A DNA stretch of 64,000 nucleotides from an uncultured Eudoraea sp. (GTDB lineage: Bacteria > Bacteroidota > Bacteroidia > Flavobacteriales > Flavobacteriaceae): contig NZ_CAMYOM010000030.1 of assembly GCF_947260015.1 (NCBI RefSeq), positions 1 to 64,000 on the forward strand. The letters are read 5' to 3'. Shown piece by piece: positions 6,670 through 14,921 of this stretch; position 1 is the stretch's first letter, and each line of letters opens with the position of its first letter. The notes beneath the pieces were generated by a model, which saw only the letters and a list, made by a program, of their open reading frames with translations, was not told the origin of the DNA and searched no databases. Made by a program: the position numbers and the translations under genes.

Positions 6670-8280
6670 TTATTTACTTACACCTTTAATGTCTGTTACA
6701 TACTTATTAAGCTCTTCTTTCACATTGGGAAACAAAAACAGTAAGCCTATCATATTTGGGAATACCAATGCCAGAATCATGGCATCAGAAAACTTAATTA
6801 CCGCATCTAAAGTGGCTGCGGCACCAATAACTACAAATAATAAAAATAATATTTTGTAGACAACGTCCGCTCTTCTGCCTCGTCCGAAAAGGTATTTCCA
6901 GGATTGAAGACCATAATAGGACCATGAAATCATTGTGGAAAATGCAAATAGTATAATTGCAATGGTAAGGATATATCTGAATCCGGGAATAACAGATTCA
7001 TAAGCCATTGATGTTAGATCAACTCCACCAATATAATTACCGGATTCAGTGATTAAAACAGTACTGTTAACGGCATTGCCATACTCAAAGGCCCCGGTGT
7101 CCATATTAAAGAAAATAATAACTAATGCTGTCATGGTACATATCACTACCGTGTCTATAAATGGTTCCAAAAGCGCTACTATGCCTTCACTGGCAGGGTA
7201 CTTTGTTTTAACAGCAGAATGGGCAATGGCTGCAGATCCGGCACCAGCTTCATTAGAAAAGGCAGCTCTTTGGAAGCCTACAATAATAACTCCAACAATA
7301 CCCCCTAAACCTGCCTCAGGGGTAAACGCTCCATTAAATATCATGGCAAAAGCATCACCTATATATTTAATATTCGCAAAAATTATTATCAATGAAGCCA
7401 AAACATAGACTCCGGCCATAAATGGTACAATTTTTTCCGTAACACTGGCAATCTTTTTTATTCCTCCAATGATAACAATGCCTACAAGAATAGCAAGGAT
7501 TATACCAATAATAACTCCGGTTGCTCCACCCTGCAGATTTAACATAGTAGAAAGTTGAACCGCCGCCTGATTAGACTGAAATGCGTTACCTCCTCCAAAA
7601 GAAGCACCTACACACAACACAGCAAACAGAATACCTAAAACTTTACCTAAGCGCGTAAATCCTTTTTCCTTTAGTCCCCTGGATAAGTAATACATTGGTC
7701 CGCCATAAACGGTACCATCTTCACCCACATCTCTGTATTTGACCCCAAGGGTACATTCAACAAATTTCGTTGACATCCCAATTAAACCACAAGCAATCAT
7801 CCAAAAAGTGGCTCCGGGCCCACCAAGAGCAATGGCCACAGCTACTCCAGCAATATTACCAAGACCTACTGTTCCGGAAACGGCAGTAGCAAGAGCCTGA
7901 AAATGACTTACCTCACCCTCTTTACTTTCATCCGCAATGGTATCAACCAAATCACCATCTACAATATTTAATTCAGCCTTTTCCACGCTATGATGATCCA
8001 GTTCATCGTACTTACCACGTACGGTATTGATGGCCAATTTAAATTTTGTGATATTGGGAAACTTAAAATAAATAGTAAAGAAAGTAGCTCCAAATATTAA
8101 GAGGAGTAGAACTATCGGCAGATTATATCCAGCAATAGGAACTGATGTAAGGATAAAGCCTTCCCACCAAACTGCAACAGGCATAAATGCGTCATTTATT
8201 TTTTCATCAAGTCCTTTGTCCTGAGCAAATGTCCAAACTGGCAGAAACAGTAATAAAATTGAAAGAAGTCTATACTTCAT
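6670..8280 (-). CDS. Amino acid carrier, alanine/glycine:sodium symporter (AGCS) family
   Basis: A 536-residue inner-membrane transporter with about ten membrane spans. The AGCS signature ALATAVSGTVGLGNIAGVAV is near residue 130 and is followed by GGPGATFWM; these residues bind Na+ and the amino acid in characterised AgcS. The N-terminus looks like a cleavable signal peptide (LLSILLLFLPVWTFAQ), common in Bacteroidota members. An acidic insert (VDGDLVDTIADESKEGEV, about 107-124) lies before the signature. Alanine or glycine is the likely substrate, by family only. Confidence 0.87.
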   Translation of the reverse strand: MKYRLLSILLLFLPVWTFAQDKGLDEKINDAFMPVAVWWEGFILTSVPIAGYNLPIVLLLLIFGATFFTIYFKFPNITKFKLAINTVRGKYDELDHHSVEKAELNIVDGDLVDTIADESKEGEVSHFQALATAVSGTVGLGNIAGVAVAIALGGPGATFWMIACGLIGMSTKFVECTLGVKYRDVGEDGTVYGGPMYYLSRGLKEKGFTRLGKVLGILFAVLCVGASFGGGNAFQSNQAAVQLSTMLNLQGGATGVIIGIILAILVGIVIIGGIKKIASVTEKIVPFMAGVYVLASLIIIFANIKYIGDAFAMIFNGAFTPEAGLGGIVGVIIVGFQRAAFSNEAGAGSAAIAHSAVKTKYPASEGIVALLEPFIDTVVICTMTALVIIFFNMDTGAFEYGNAVNSTVLITESGNYIGGVDLTSMAYESVIPGFRYILTIAIILFAFSTMISWSYYGLQSWKYLFGRGRRADVVYKILFLLFVVIGAAATLDAVIKFSDAMILALVFPNMIGLLFLFPNVKEELNKYVTDIKGVSK

Positions 8281-8368
8281 AAGAGTTGTATTTGGTTTAA
8301 TTTGGTCCGTAATGGCGGCAATATCCTAAAAAATAGTAATACAAAAAAATCTAATTATCTCCTTTGGT

Positions 8369-9376
8369 CTAGTTTATATGAAACATTTCGTTAAGCTTTT
8401 TAATCTGTTCGGGCCTTCCTAAAACGATTACTTTACTTTTAGGCTCTAAAGGTAAATCCGCTTCAGGGTTAATTATATAATTTCCGTCGGGCTCTATATA
8501 GCCAATGATAGTACATCCGGTTTTTCTGCGAAGATCAAGGTCCCTTAAGGAATTACATTCCATTTGATCTGCAAAATCTTCAATGGCAACTTCTTCCAGG
8601 TTGGTGGTGTTTTCACCTTCGGTAGATAATTTATCCATAAACGTTATCAAATCTGGTATTACAACCAAAGATGCCATATGATCACCGCCAATTTTATCCG
8701 GCATAATAACACTATCTGCGCCAGCTAATTTCAATTTATTTTGGGAGGTAACCTGAGAAGCCCTGCTTATGATAAATAATTTTTGATTTAGTTGACGCGC
8801 TGACAATACAACAAACAAATTATCTGCATCATCCGGTAAGGTAACAATAAGATATTGAGCATCCTTTACTCCAGCTGTTAATAAAGTTTCATCCTCATTG
8901 GCATCACCCTCCACAAACAAGACGTCCACTTCATATTTTTCAATAATATCTTTATCCCTTTCAATAACTACATAAGGTTTTTTGTATGCCTTAAGTCGTT
9001 CCACCGCTTGCATTCCATTTCGTCCATATCCACAAATAATAACATGATTGGATAGATTGTTGATCATTTTTCTCACCTTTTTTGTTTTTAGAAGCTGTAA
9101 TTGATTTTTGCTGAATAAATATTCTGTAATCACAGAAATGGCATAAGCAAATATAAAAACACTGGATATTATTAAAAAAATTGTAAATATTTTACCTTCT
9201 GTTTCCAAAGGTCCAACTTCATTAAATCCAACAGTTGTAACCGTAATTATGGTCATATAAATGGCATTTAACCAGGATAATTCGGATATAAAATGATATC
9301 CCAAGGTCCCTGTCAGTAATACTGACAGCATCAATGCAATTGCAATGTAAATTTTAGAGCGAAAAAGTCTAATCAT
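8369..9376 (-). CDS. Two-span potassium channel protein with RCK (TrkA-N/TrkA-C) domains
   Basis: A 335-residue protein with the Kch/MthK layout: membrane span 1 (about 10-30), pore loop and filter (about 40-53), span 2 (about 62-85), RCK N domain with the nucleotide-binding GYGRNG (116-121) and a TrkA-C domain from about 250. The selectivity filter reads TVGFN (48-52), where classical K+ channels have TVGYG or TVGFG, so the second filter glycine is replaced by asparagine. It follows the PspC gene by two bases and DUF2851 lies upstream. Ion choice is inferred and could differ from a strict K+ channel. Confidence 0.85.
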   Translation of the reverse strand: MIRLFRSKIYIAIALMLSVLLTGTLGYHFISELSWLNAIYMTIITVTTVGFNEVGPLETEGKIFTIFLIISSVFIFAYAISVITEYLFSKNQLQLLKTKKVRKMINNLSNHVIICGYGRNGMQAVERLKAYKKPYVVIERDKDIIEKYEVDVLFVEGDANEDETLLTAGVKDAQYLIVTLPDDADNLFVVLSARQLNQKLFIISRASQVTSQNKLKLAGADSVIMPDKIGGDHMASLVVIPDLITFMDKLSTEGENTTNLEEVAIEDFADQMECNSLRDLDLRRKTGCTIIGYIEPDGNYIINPEADLPLEPKSKVIVLGRPEQIKKLNEMFHIN

Positions 9377-9378
9377 AT

Positions 9379-9606
9379 CTAAAGATCAAAAACCGAATTC
9401 CTTTTGGTGTAGATCAAATCCTTTATTCTCAACCAAAACGCTAAAAACAGATATAACGCAAAGCCAAAGCCCAAAGTTACAAACGTAAGGTAGATAAAAG
9501 AGGTTCTTACAACACGTGCCCTAATACCAAGACTCTCCGCGATCCGTCTGCATACTTCAAAGCCGCGTTTCTGAAAATAATATAAAAGACTATAGAAAAT
9601 ATTCAT
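9379..9606 (-). CDS. PspC domain-containing small membrane protein
   Basis: A 75-residue protein with the PspC-type segment RIAESLGIRARVVRTSFIYLTFVTLGFG, ending in a membrane span (about 36-58) and a basic tail. PspC domains occur in phage-shock and envelope-stress proteins. The gene is stand-alone in domain content but tightly spaced: 12 bases after DUF2851 and 2 bases before the K+ channel, so the three are likely cotranscribed. The role here is unknown. Confidence 0.75.
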   Translation of the reverse strand: MNIFYSLLYYFQKRGFEVCRRIAESLGIRARVVRTSFIYLTFVTLGFGFALYLFLAFWLRIKDLIYTKRNSVFDL

Positions 9607-9618
9607 TTTTTAAAAATA

Positions 9619-10899
9619 CTATTTTCCTTTTAATAAACTATCGCCTACTACACATTCCAGACATCTATTTTTAGTACAATAAGTATTATAAAGTTGCAGT
9701 ATGGCCTGACTATACATAGCATTGGTACAATTAACACCAAGGTTATTAAATTTTCTAATAATTTTATTATCCTCACTTTTTAGTTTGTTTATAATCATAA
9801 TTATCCTTGAACTTACATCTATCCCTTGCCATTTGGAATAACAAAAAATCATTGGGAGTATAGTATTTATAAGTAATAAATTAATAAAACTCTTTGTAAG
9901 TTTATTTTCTCTTTTAGGCGAAATCTTACCAAAAACATAATGTTTTTGCCAGTATTTACTAGTAGATATATTAAAAATTTCATAAACCTGGTCTACGTCC
10001 TTTATGGCGATAATATTGCCAAATAGTTGTGGTTGTCTGACATATAAATTAGCAAGTTGTGATAGGCGGATAGTAGGAAAGCTGGCAGGGCGTAATCTAA
10101 AAAACGACGCAATCTGAACACCGTTCTCTTTAATCTTGAATTTATCTCTCAAGTAAGAATATTCCCTTTTCATTTGGGTTAAAACCTTGTCCTTGGATGA
10201 TTCATTATCCAACAGCCCTGCTAAACCAAATAGAACGCTTTCCAACTGAAATACATTTTGGGTTAACTTCCGGACAATACCAAATTCTAGTGCTCTACCC
10301 AGGCTTAAAAAAGCCTCGCTGTTTAACTTTAGTCCAAAGTTTTTCAATAATAGTATAAAGAGTACATTTTCCCAATCGTTTTTCGCTTCTGCCAACAATC
10401 TGTTTATTTCATTTGATTTCTCCTCCAGCCTCTCAAAATATAGCCGTTCCAACCAAACTGAAAATTTAAATTTATCAATAGAATATATTTCCCTCTCGCA
10501 ATTGATAAAGTTATCTTTAGATGAATTGAATAATTTAAAATAATTGGCCAGTATATTTCCCGGTATAAAATTAATAAGTTCAAGAGCGGGTATTTCTTCC
10601 TTGTTTTTCCTATATACTACTGTATCTTCTTCCCAAACTACATGTAATATTACATTGTCATAATTACGATCTATATTATGATGATGCACATACCAATCAG
10701 AAGATTTTACATGGATTTCTACATTTCCTACCCAAAGTTGTCCATCAATTTCCAATTTGGCATGAAAAAAATCAGGTCCTGCATCATGGTTATGAATTCC
10801 CAGCGATATAATTTGAAGTGTTTTCTGTCTGGAGGTGTATAGATTGGCGAATGGAATCTTTCCATTTTTCCATATGTAGTGTAGGAGATCTTCGCGCAT
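9619..10899 (-). CDS. DUF2851 family protein
   Basis: A 426-residue protein of the Bacteroidota family DUF2851, recognised from MREDLLHYIWKNGKI at the start and from the NHDAGPDFFHAKLEI and GNVEIHVKSSDWYVH segments, and a C-terminal cysteine pair region (CTKNRCLECVVGD). The function of the family is not known to me. I start at the ATG at 10899; an in-frame ATG at 10941 would place the start inside the hairpin that ends the rhodanese message. It heads the DUF2851-pspC-channel group. Confidence 0.8.
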   Translation of the reverse strand: MREDLLHYIWKNGKIPFANLYTSRQKTLQIISLGIHNHDAGPDFFHAKLEIDGQLWVGNVEIHVKSSDWYVHHHNIDRNYDNVILHVVWEEDTVVYRKNKEEIPALELINFIPGNILANYFKLFNSSKDNFINCEREIYSIDKFKFSVWLERLYFERLEEKSNEINRLLAEAKNDWENVLFILLLKNFGLKLNSEAFLSLGRALEFGIVRKLTQNVFQLESVLFGLAGLLDNESSKDKVLTQMKREYSYLRDKFKIKENGVQIASFFRLRPASFPTIRLSQLANLYVRQPQLFGNIIAIKDVDQVYEIFNISTSKYWQKHYVFGKISPKRENKLTKSFINLLLINTILPMIFCYSKWQGIDVSSRIIMIINKLKSEDNKIIRKFNNLGVNCTNAMYSQAILQLYNTYCTKNRCLECVVGDSLLKGK

Positions 10900-10906
10900 G
10901 CACCTA

Positions 10907-10934
10907 AAATAAAAGATCCCACTGAAAGTGGGAT
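10907..10934 (-). terminator. Terminator-like hairpin between rhodanese and DUF2851
   Basis: On the minus strand ATCCCACT-TTC-AGTGGGAT, a perfect 8-bp stem (10916-10934), is followed by CTTTTATTTT. It lies after the rhodanese stop and supports the later start of the DUF2851 gene. Confidence 0.55.
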
Positions 10935-10957
10935 GCAGCATTAAAGGTTTAAGATAA

Positions 10958-11266
10958 TTAGATTATATCTCCGTTCCATTCCAGTATTCCCCCCATGAGG
11001 TTGTAGGCATTCGGAATGCCAATACTATTCATTATCGCACAAGCCTGCCGGCTTCGCTGGCCAGATCTGCAGTAAACATAATAATTTTTAGATTTATCCA
11101 ATTTCTTTAGCTCCTCTAAAAATTCTTGTCCCAAATAAATATTTATATTGATCGATTCAGGAATTTGACCCTGATCTGCTTCTTCCGGTGTTCTTACATC
11201 CAGAATAATAGTGTTATCATCGTTCTCCAGTTGCTCAACCCATTCCTCTTGTAATAAATCCGCCAT
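10958..11266 (-). CDS. Rhodanese-like single-domain sulfurtransferase
   Basis: A 102-residue rhodanese domain. ILDVRTPEEADQGQIPESINI is the substrate-side signature and the active-site loop is CRSGQRS with the persulfide cysteine at residue 66. Single-domain rhodaneses move sulfane sulfur between thiols in the cytoplasm. I use the ATG at 11266 (MADLLQEEW); a GTG 39 bases upstream would add 13 residues with no similarity to the family. It follows two thioredoxin-fold genes on the same strand. Confidence 0.85.
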   Translation of the reverse strand: MADLLQEEWVEQLENDDNTIILDVRTPEEADQGQIPESININIYLGQEFLEELKKLDKSKNYYVYCRSGQRSRQACAIMNSIGIPNAYNLMGGILEWNGDII

Positions 11267-11324
11267 TCTATTTTTATTTCTTGGCGAAGGTACAAACTCC
11301 CGCACTTTTCACAAACATTTACAA

Positions 11325-11939
11325 TTATCGCGACTTTATTGAACAGCCAATAGCCCGGGTAGTTGTAATTGATATTTCCTCCCCTTTTAACATAGCATCT
11401 ACAGCATTTTCAACATATTTGGTCTTAACTGCAGACGCATTAGAGTAGTTGTCATCAATTGTTCCAATATAGCGCACGACATTTCCGAGTTTATTTTTTT
11501 CGAGTAAATACACATGTGGTGTTTTAGTTGCTCCATATTGTGGGAATATTTCCTGTCCAATATCAACCAAGTATGGAAAAGTGAACCCTTTTTGCATTGC
11601 TCTTTTTTTCATATATTCTACACCATCTGAGGGCTGTAAATTTGGATCATTAGGGTTTATGGCAATTACCGGTACTCCCTTTGTTTTGTATTTTTTGTCG
11701 AGGTCAATTATTCTATCTTCATAGGCGATGGCATATGGGCAGGTATTACAGGTAAAAATCACTAAAAAACCCTTGGCATCTTTGTAGTCGGCTAAAGAGA
11801 CCTTTTTACCATTTATATCAGGAAGACTGAAGTCTGTTGCATAATCTCCAATACCATAACCCTTGTCAATTTCTTTAAGATAACCAGTGTAGCTCAAAAA
11901 AAATGTGATGAAAACAAAATTTACCAATATATATTTCAT
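11325..11939 (-). CDS. Exported thioredoxin-like (AhpC/TSA fold) protein
   Basis: A 204-residue protein with an N-terminal hydrophobic segment (YILVNFVFITFFLSYTGY) and a thioredoxin/peroxiredoxin fold. GDYATDFSLPDINGKKVSL is the AhpC/TSA-type opening and FTCNTCPYA holds the redox pair C64/C67. Proteins of this type are common single genes in Bacteroidota and act outside the cytoplasm; the substrate is unknown. It lies 10 bases after the TlpA-like gene, so both are likely on one message. Confidence 0.8.
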   Translation of the reverse strand: MKYILVNFVFITFFLSYTGYLKEIDKGYGIGDYATDFSLPDINGKKVSLADYKDAKGFLVIFTCNTCPYAIAYEDRIIDLDKKYKTKGVPVIAINPNDPNLQPSDGVEYMKKRAMQKGFTFPYLVDIGQEIFPQYGATKTPHVYLLEKNKLGNVVRYIGTIDDNYSNASAVKTKYVENAVDAMLKGEEISITTTRAIGCSIKSR

Positions 11940-11949
11940 GTTTACTTAT

Positions 11950-12489
11950 TTATCTGAATTCTTGAATTTCTTTTTTTAGCATTTCATACGTAAATGGCTG
12001 TTCATAGAACTTTCTTTCTTTACGATTGTAGATCAAAGTAGCTGGAATTGACCCGGACCAGTTCTTATCAATTTTTGGGATCCAGTTATTTTGATCCGGG
12101 TCATTTAATACGACTACTTCCGATCGCAGATTCTTGGCTTTTATAAAAGGAACTAGCTTAGATTTCCACATGGAAGGCATATCCAGGCTTACCAATATTA
12201 CCTCCCAATTATTGGCCTTTCCTTCCTGGTTTATTTTTTCAAAATAGGGTAATTCCTTTATACATGGTCCGCACCAAGTTGCCCAAAAGTTGATGATATG
12301 TATTTTGTCATCCATCTTATTCAGGAGAGGTTCCAATTCATCAAAATTATATATAGGGATGCCCAAACTATCAGGAGAAGTGAATTCATTTTTAACTAAT
12401 TCTGAAGTCTCCGATTTCGTTTTCTTACTTTCTTTAATTCCGCATCCTATAAAAAGAAGGATACTAAAACATAGAATCATACGAATCAT
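11950..12489 (-). CDS. TlpA-like thioredoxin-fold lipoprotein
   Basis: A 179-residue exported disulfide reductase-like protein. The start at ATG 12489 gives a lipoprotein signal with lipobox LFIGC (C16), whereas the longer frame to 12570 has no sensible N-terminus. The active site is WATWCGPC with C73 and C76, followed by IKELPYFEKIN as in TlpA/ResA proteins, and a cis-Pro in SIPATLIYN. It would reduce periplasmic thiols while anchored in a membrane. It diverges from marR over a 134-base gap. Confidence 0.85.
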   Translation of the reverse strand: MIRMILCFSILLFIGCGIKESKKTKSETSELVKNEFTSPDSLGIPIYNFDELEPLLNKMDDKIHIINFWATWCGPCIKELPYFEKINQEGKANNWEVILVSLDMPSMWKSKLVPFIKAKNLRSEVVVLNDPDQNNWIPKIDKNWSGSIPATLIYNRKERKFYEQPFTYEMLKKEIQEFR

Positions 12490-12571
12490 GGCGATTGTTT
12501 CTAGATCCCATAAAATTATGCAATGAACTATAATGAAAAATAGATTTAACAAAATTTTATATGCACTCATG

Positions 12572-12601
12572 TTGTAATCTATTATTGAATACTTACGTTT
12601 G
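12572..12601 (+). promoter_or_regulatory. Promoter of the marR-nitroreductase-yceI operon
   Basis: TTG (12572-12574), 19 bases, TACGTTTG (12594-12601), an excellent match to the Bacteroidetes consensus. Start of transcription is expected near 12606, inside a palindrome. Confidence 0.65.
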
Positions 12602-12611
12602 TATATACAAA
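12598..12611. promoter_or_regulatory. Palindromic operator candidate for the MarR protein
   Basis: TTTGTATATACAAA is a perfect 14-bp palindrome that overlaps the last bases of the -7 box and the expected transcription start, 12 bases before the marR start codon. Weaker outer arms CTTAC (12592-12596) and GTAAG flank it. A MarR dimer bound here would block its own promoter. Confidence 0.55.
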
Positions 12612-12623
12612 TATTGTAAGTAC

Positions 12624-13070
12624 ATGAATGTTGAAGCTTTAATAAAGACGGACAAGAAGATTCCCCTTAGAAGTAGGACTCTTATTCATTTAATGCTAAT
12701 ACACAACAAGCTTACCGAAAATATATCACATGCCTTTAAACCTTTTGGAATTTCGACACAACAATTTAATGTCTTACGTATACTGAGAGGTCAGCAAAGT
12801 AAACCTGCTAATTTATCGACTTTAAATGAGAGAATGATTAGTAAAATGAGTAATACCACCCGTTTGGTAGATAAATTAATAAAGAAGGGTTATGTGGACA
12901 GGATTGTATGCATGTCTAACCGGCGCAAAGTGGAGATTACCATTACTCAGGAGGGATTAAAAGTGCTATCTGAAATGGACATAGTGCTGGAAAAAGCAGA
13001 AAAAGAAATTTTAGCCAATTTTACCGACTTAGAACTTGAACAATTAAATCTTTTATTCAATAAATTTTAA
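12624..13070 (+). CDS. MarR family transcriptional regulator
   Basis: A 148-residue winged-helix regulator. The dimerisation helices open at RSRTLIHLMLIHNKLTENI, the recognition region is NLSTLNERMISKMSNTTRLVDKLIKKGYVDR and the wing is MSNRRKVEITITQEG. The start is the ATG at 12624; an upstream frame to 12561 reads through the promoter. It is followed after 8 bases by a nitroreductase and then yceI, a frequent trio in Bacteroidota. Ligand unknown; an oxidant or electrophile is a guess from the neighbours. Confidence 0.88.
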   Translation: MNVEALIKTDKKIPLRSRTLIHLMLIHNKLTENISHAFKPFGISTQQFNVLRILRGQQSKPANLSTLNERMISKMSNTTRLVDKLIKKGYVDRIVCMSNRRKVEITITQEGLKVLSEMDIVLEKAEKEILANFTDLELEQLNLLFNKF

Positions 13071-13078
13071 TACTACAT

Positions 13079-13711
13079 ATGAACAAGTACCTTGAAAGCC
13101 TCAATTGGCGATATGCAACCAAAAAATTTGATAGCCAAAAACAAATATCTGAAGAAGATTTGAATACTTTAATAGAAGCTATTCGTCTAAGTCCCTCTTC
13201 ATATGGGCTCCAACCCTATCATATCTTTATTATAAAGGATATCAAACTAAGGGAAAAATTAAAAGCAGCCTCATGGGATCAATCGCAAATCACTGATGCA
13301 TCTCATTTAATCGTCTTTGCTAACAATACTAGTTTTGACGCTGATCTCATTGATAACTATTTAACTAATGTTAGCGACACAAGAGAAATTGAATTAAGTA
13401 ATTTACAGCCTTATGGAGATTTCATGAAATCTAAATTAGTAGATCTTCCTAATAAAACAAAAGAAGCATGGGCCGCAAGGCAAACCTATTTGGCATTAGG
13501 CCACTTACTTTCCGCAGCTGCGAGTTTAAAAATTGATGCCTGCCCTATGGAAGGGTTTGAACCTGAAGTATATAATGAACTACTAGGTTTAAATGATAAG
13601 GGATTAAACTCATCTGTAGTTGCTACGATAGGATATAGATCTGCAGAGGATGATACCCAACATTATAAGAAGGTTCGACAATCAAAAGAATTATTATTCA
13701 CTCATATATAA
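13079..13711 (+). CDS. NAD(P)H-dependent oxidoreductase, nitroreductase family (NfsB-like)
   Basis: A 210-residue FMN flavoprotein of the NfsB type. LNWRYATKKFDSQKQI opens the FMN site, RLSPSSYGLQPYHIFII is the conserved phosphate-binding segment, and the end has NSSVVATIGYRSAEDDTQ. It reduces quinones or nitro compounds in the cytoplasm. It is in operon with marR and yceI, so expression probably answers to the MarR ligand. True substrate unknown. Confidence 0.87.
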   Translation: MNKYLESLNWRYATKKFDSQKQISEEDLNTLIEAIRLSPSSYGLQPYHIFIIKDIKLREKLKAASWDQSQITDASHLIVFANNTSFDADLIDNYLTNVSDTREIELSNLQPYGDFMKSKLVDLPNKTKEAWAARQTYLALGHLLSAAASLKIDACPMEGFEPEVYNELLGLNDKGLNSSVVATIGYRSAEDDTQHYKKVRQSKELLFTHI

Positions 13712-13756
13712 CACTTTACATTAAAAAAATTATTAAAATAAATCAAATTTAGAAAC

Positions 13757-14335
13757 ATGAAAAAGAATGTATTAAGTCTGGCACTGGCCATAGTTTTTGG
13801 AGCGACAGCGGTTGCTAACTCTCCTGTTAATGAAGAAAAGAAAGAAGTAAAAGCAAAGGAAAGTAAGGTTACATGGAAAGCTTATAAAGTTACAGGTTCT
13901 CATACTGGAACTGTAAACCTTAAATCCGGTACCCTGCTGTTCGATGAAGGAAAACTGACAGGCGGCGAATTTGAAGTAGATATGACAACTTTAATCACGA
14001 CAGATCTTGAAGGCGAATATAAAGGTAAATTAGAAGGCCATCTCAAGTCTGATGATTTCTTTGGGGTTGAAAACTATCCAAATTCTACCCTGGTATTTAC
14101 AGAAGTTAAAGCCTCGGGTAAAAATTCTTACGAAGTAAAAGGTGATCTTACCATTAAAGGGATAACCAAGCCTGTCACTTTTGATTTTTCTGTTTATGGA
14201 AGTAAAGCAACGGCCACTTTAAAAGTAGACAGAGCCCAATATGATGTTAAGTATGGCTCAGGAAGTTTCTTTGAGGACCTTGGCGATAAAACAATCTATG
14301 ACGAATTTGATCTGGTAATAGATCTGGTTTTCTAG
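13757..14335 (+). CDS. YceI family periplasmic protein
   Basis: A 192-residue protein with a signal peptide (MKKNVLSLALAIVFGATAVA) and a YceI lipocalin-like barrel that can bind isoprenoids such as polyprenyl quinones. Family marks are VTWKAYKVTGSHTGTVNLKSG, the LEGHLKSDDFFGVENYP segment and GDLTIKGITKPVTFDF. It is the last gene of the marR operon and is followed by a terminator. A link between a periplasmic lipid-binding barrel and a quinone-type reductase is plausible but inferred. Confidence 0.9.
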   Translation: MKKNVLSLALAIVFGATAVANSPVNEEKKEVKAKESKVTWKAYKVTGSHTGTVNLKSGTLLFDEGKLTGGEFEVDMTTLITTDLEGEYKGKLEGHLKSDDFFGVENYPNSTLVFTEVKASGKNSYEVKGDLTIKGITKPVTFDFSVYGSKATATLKVDRAQYDVKYGSGSFFEDLGDKTIYDEFDLVIDLVF

Positions 14336-14354
14336 TTAATATTCCCCCTTTATT

Positions 14355-14393
14355 AAATCCTGAATATGCTATATAATATTCAGGATTTTTTAT
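14355..14393 (+). terminator. Rho-independent terminator after yceI
   Basis: AAATCCTGAATAT, loop, ATATTCAGGATTT forms a 13-bp stem followed by TTTATTT, 19 bases after the yceI stop. Confidence 0.85.
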
Positions 14394-14580
14394 TTGATAA
14401 AATCGACCTTAAACCCACACATTATATCACCATTAACCGCTTCGTTAAAAATTGAAGCAGAAAAACCCTGCTACCTTATCGTGATAGTTCTGGTAAAGAA
14501 AGCAGTAGAACAACCTTTTAATAATAACGCCACTAATTTGGAGATTTCGGTATTAGGTTTATACCCTTATACTTAAAATA
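14387..14580 (-). other. Possible decayed coding remnant between yceI and trp
   Basis: On the minus strand one frame reads protein-like over about 55 codons, interrupted by one TAG. Before the TAG it contains NTEISKLVALLLKG and after it GFSASIFNEAVNGDI, ending MCGFKVDFIK and a TAA that falls in the yceI terminator. There is no start codon or promoter and I do not recognise a family. It may be a gene relic or chance. The rest of 14581-14880 holds no gene I can support apart from one tiny ORF. Confidence 0.25.
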
Positions 14581-14693
14581 GTATTACTATTTCCTTTGAC
14601 TAAGAGGTAGGACTAATAATAGACACTGTCAAAATAAACACAAGCCACACCTCAACCATTTACACAAGACAACCACAAACAAGCTTAATCGAC

Positions 14694-14807
14694 ATGAAAT
14701 GTAATCAGGCTTGCACGCTAATTATATTTATTTTGCTAACAATAGCTACAAAAGTAGTTCTTGGGCTTAAGCAGATATATTATATGGATCTGAACGAATG
14801 GAATTGA
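14694..14807 (+). CDS. Tiny membrane-peptide ORF, doubtful
   Basis: An ATG-started frame of 37 codons encoding a hydrophobic stretch (TLIIFILLTIATKVVLGL) with a short polar tail. No clear promoter or ribosome site precedes it and it has no recognised relatives. It lies in the 500-base gap upstream of the trp leader. It could be a real small membrane peptide or chance. Confidence 0.2.
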   Translation: MKCNQACTLIIFILLTIATKVVLGLKQIYYMDLNEWN

Positions 14808-14885
14808 AGTATTAGGAATCAGTACCATTAATTATAATCACTTTGTGCAATAATGGATTTTGGATCTATATTTCCTTTAAATTCA

Positions 14886-14916
14886 TTTGTAATTATGAAA
14901 TTCCTTTCTATATTTG
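14886..14916 (+). promoter_or_regulatory. Promoter of the trp operon
   Basis: TTTG (14886-14889), exactly 19 bases, TATATTTG (14909-14916): a perfect Bacteroidetes consensus. The expected transcription start is about 14920-14922, at or within two bases of the leader peptide ATG at 14922. Confidence 0.75.
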
Positions 14917-14921
14917 ACTCA

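Noticed and set aside
10900-10941. Longer start of DUF2851 at ATG 10941
   Set aside because: It adds 14 residues encoded by a terminator-like hairpin; the ATG at 10899 gives the usual family N-terminus.
12490-12570. Longer start of the TlpA-like protein
   Set aside because: The longer form would bury the lipoprotein signal, whereas ATG 12489 gives a perfect lipobox.
14394-14576. 60-codon plus-strand frame after the yceI terminator
   Set aside because: Starts at TTG within the terminator's T run and shows no domain or signal; the minus strand looks more protein-like.
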